A stretch of 64,000 nucleotides of DNA from contig DASXLW010000085.1 in assembly GCA_036496025.1 (NCBI GenBank), forward strand, positions 8,454-72,453, read 5' to 3'. Made by a program: the position numbers and the translations under genes. Origin of the DNA: PALSA-505 sp036496025. GTDB taxonomy: Bacteria > Actinomycetota > Actinomycetes > Streptosporangiales > Streptosporangiaceae. The notes under the pieces are model-generated. The model was not told where the DNA came from, did no database searches, and saw nothing but the letters and a program-made list of their open reading frames with translations. Positions 63,906-64,000 of the stretch are shown piece after piece (the first letter of the stretch is position 1; every line of letters starts with the position of its first letter).

Positions 63906-64000
63906 CCGGGGCGGGGCCGGACGGAGGGTAGGCCAGATGAGCAGGTGGTGTTCCTCGTTCGATTGCTGCTCGCTGGTCTGCTTCCGGTTGCGGGCATGAA

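Overview
The window is a single high-GC actinomycete chromosome segment. Evidence for this: G/C-rich third positions, many GTG and TTG starts, overlapping GTGA/ATGA stop-start junctions, several leaderless-type promoters (a -10 hexamer 6-8 nt before the start codon), a mycothiol-type nitroreductase homologue (Rv2466c family), a DUF4439 pair and a MenA-type prenyltransferase. The order dxr - rip1 - ispG - GNAT, then rimP - nusA - ylxR - infB - DUF503 - rbfA - DHH phosphoesterase - truB - ribF - rpsO - pnp - M16 peptidase - dapB, is the arrangement known from Streptomyces and, in part, Mycobacterium. The species cannot be fixed from sequence alone; a filamentous actinomycete (Streptomycetales or Streptosporangiales-like) is the best guess. 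I saw no insertion sequence, prophage, CRISPR array, rRNA or tRNA.

Layout. 1-4479: end of a cyclopropane-fatty-acid-synthase-like methyltransferase, then dxr, rip1 and ispG (two MEP isoprenoid enzymes around a site-2 protease). 4517-11467: the most unusual block. It encodes an 850-residue protein fusing a sugar-transporter-type ABC ATPase to GAF-like regions and a complete histidine kinase, then an OmpR-type response regulator, then a full xylose/ribose-type (CUT2) ABC transporter made of a lipoprotein binder, an ATPase and a permease. It sits between ispG and the GNAT gene that usually follows it. 11522-20504: small membrane protein, secreted peptidase-like hydrolase, GNAT, TPR fragment with a divergent unknown gene, divergent ProA-like dehydrogenase, HelD-like ATPase and two ferritin-like proteins.

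20670-34804: the translation and RNA operon region (rimP to dapB), with hairpins ahead of infB and pnp and a 15-bp tandem repeat at the end of nusA. 34835-45420: XdhC-like, Nudix, a PhzF-ArsR-RidA operon, an alpha/beta hydrolase, an MMPL transporter, a flavin electron-transfer triad (ferric-reductase-like membrane flavoprotein, FMN-binding protein, ApbE) and an acyl-CoA synthetase.

45583-64000: NfeD plus SPFH protein, menA, GNAT, ilvD, an ArsR-SRPBCC-reductase operon with a clear leaderless promoter and palindromic operator, a NERD protein, an amidase, a DUF4232 lipoprotein, malQ, pepN, the nitroreductase homologue, an aldehyde dehydrogenase, rpiB, a VOC protein and an SRPBCC-like gene at the right edge. 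The SRPBCC gene of the ArsR operon carries two apparently compensating single-base shifts. Three convergent gene pairs overlap tail to tail.
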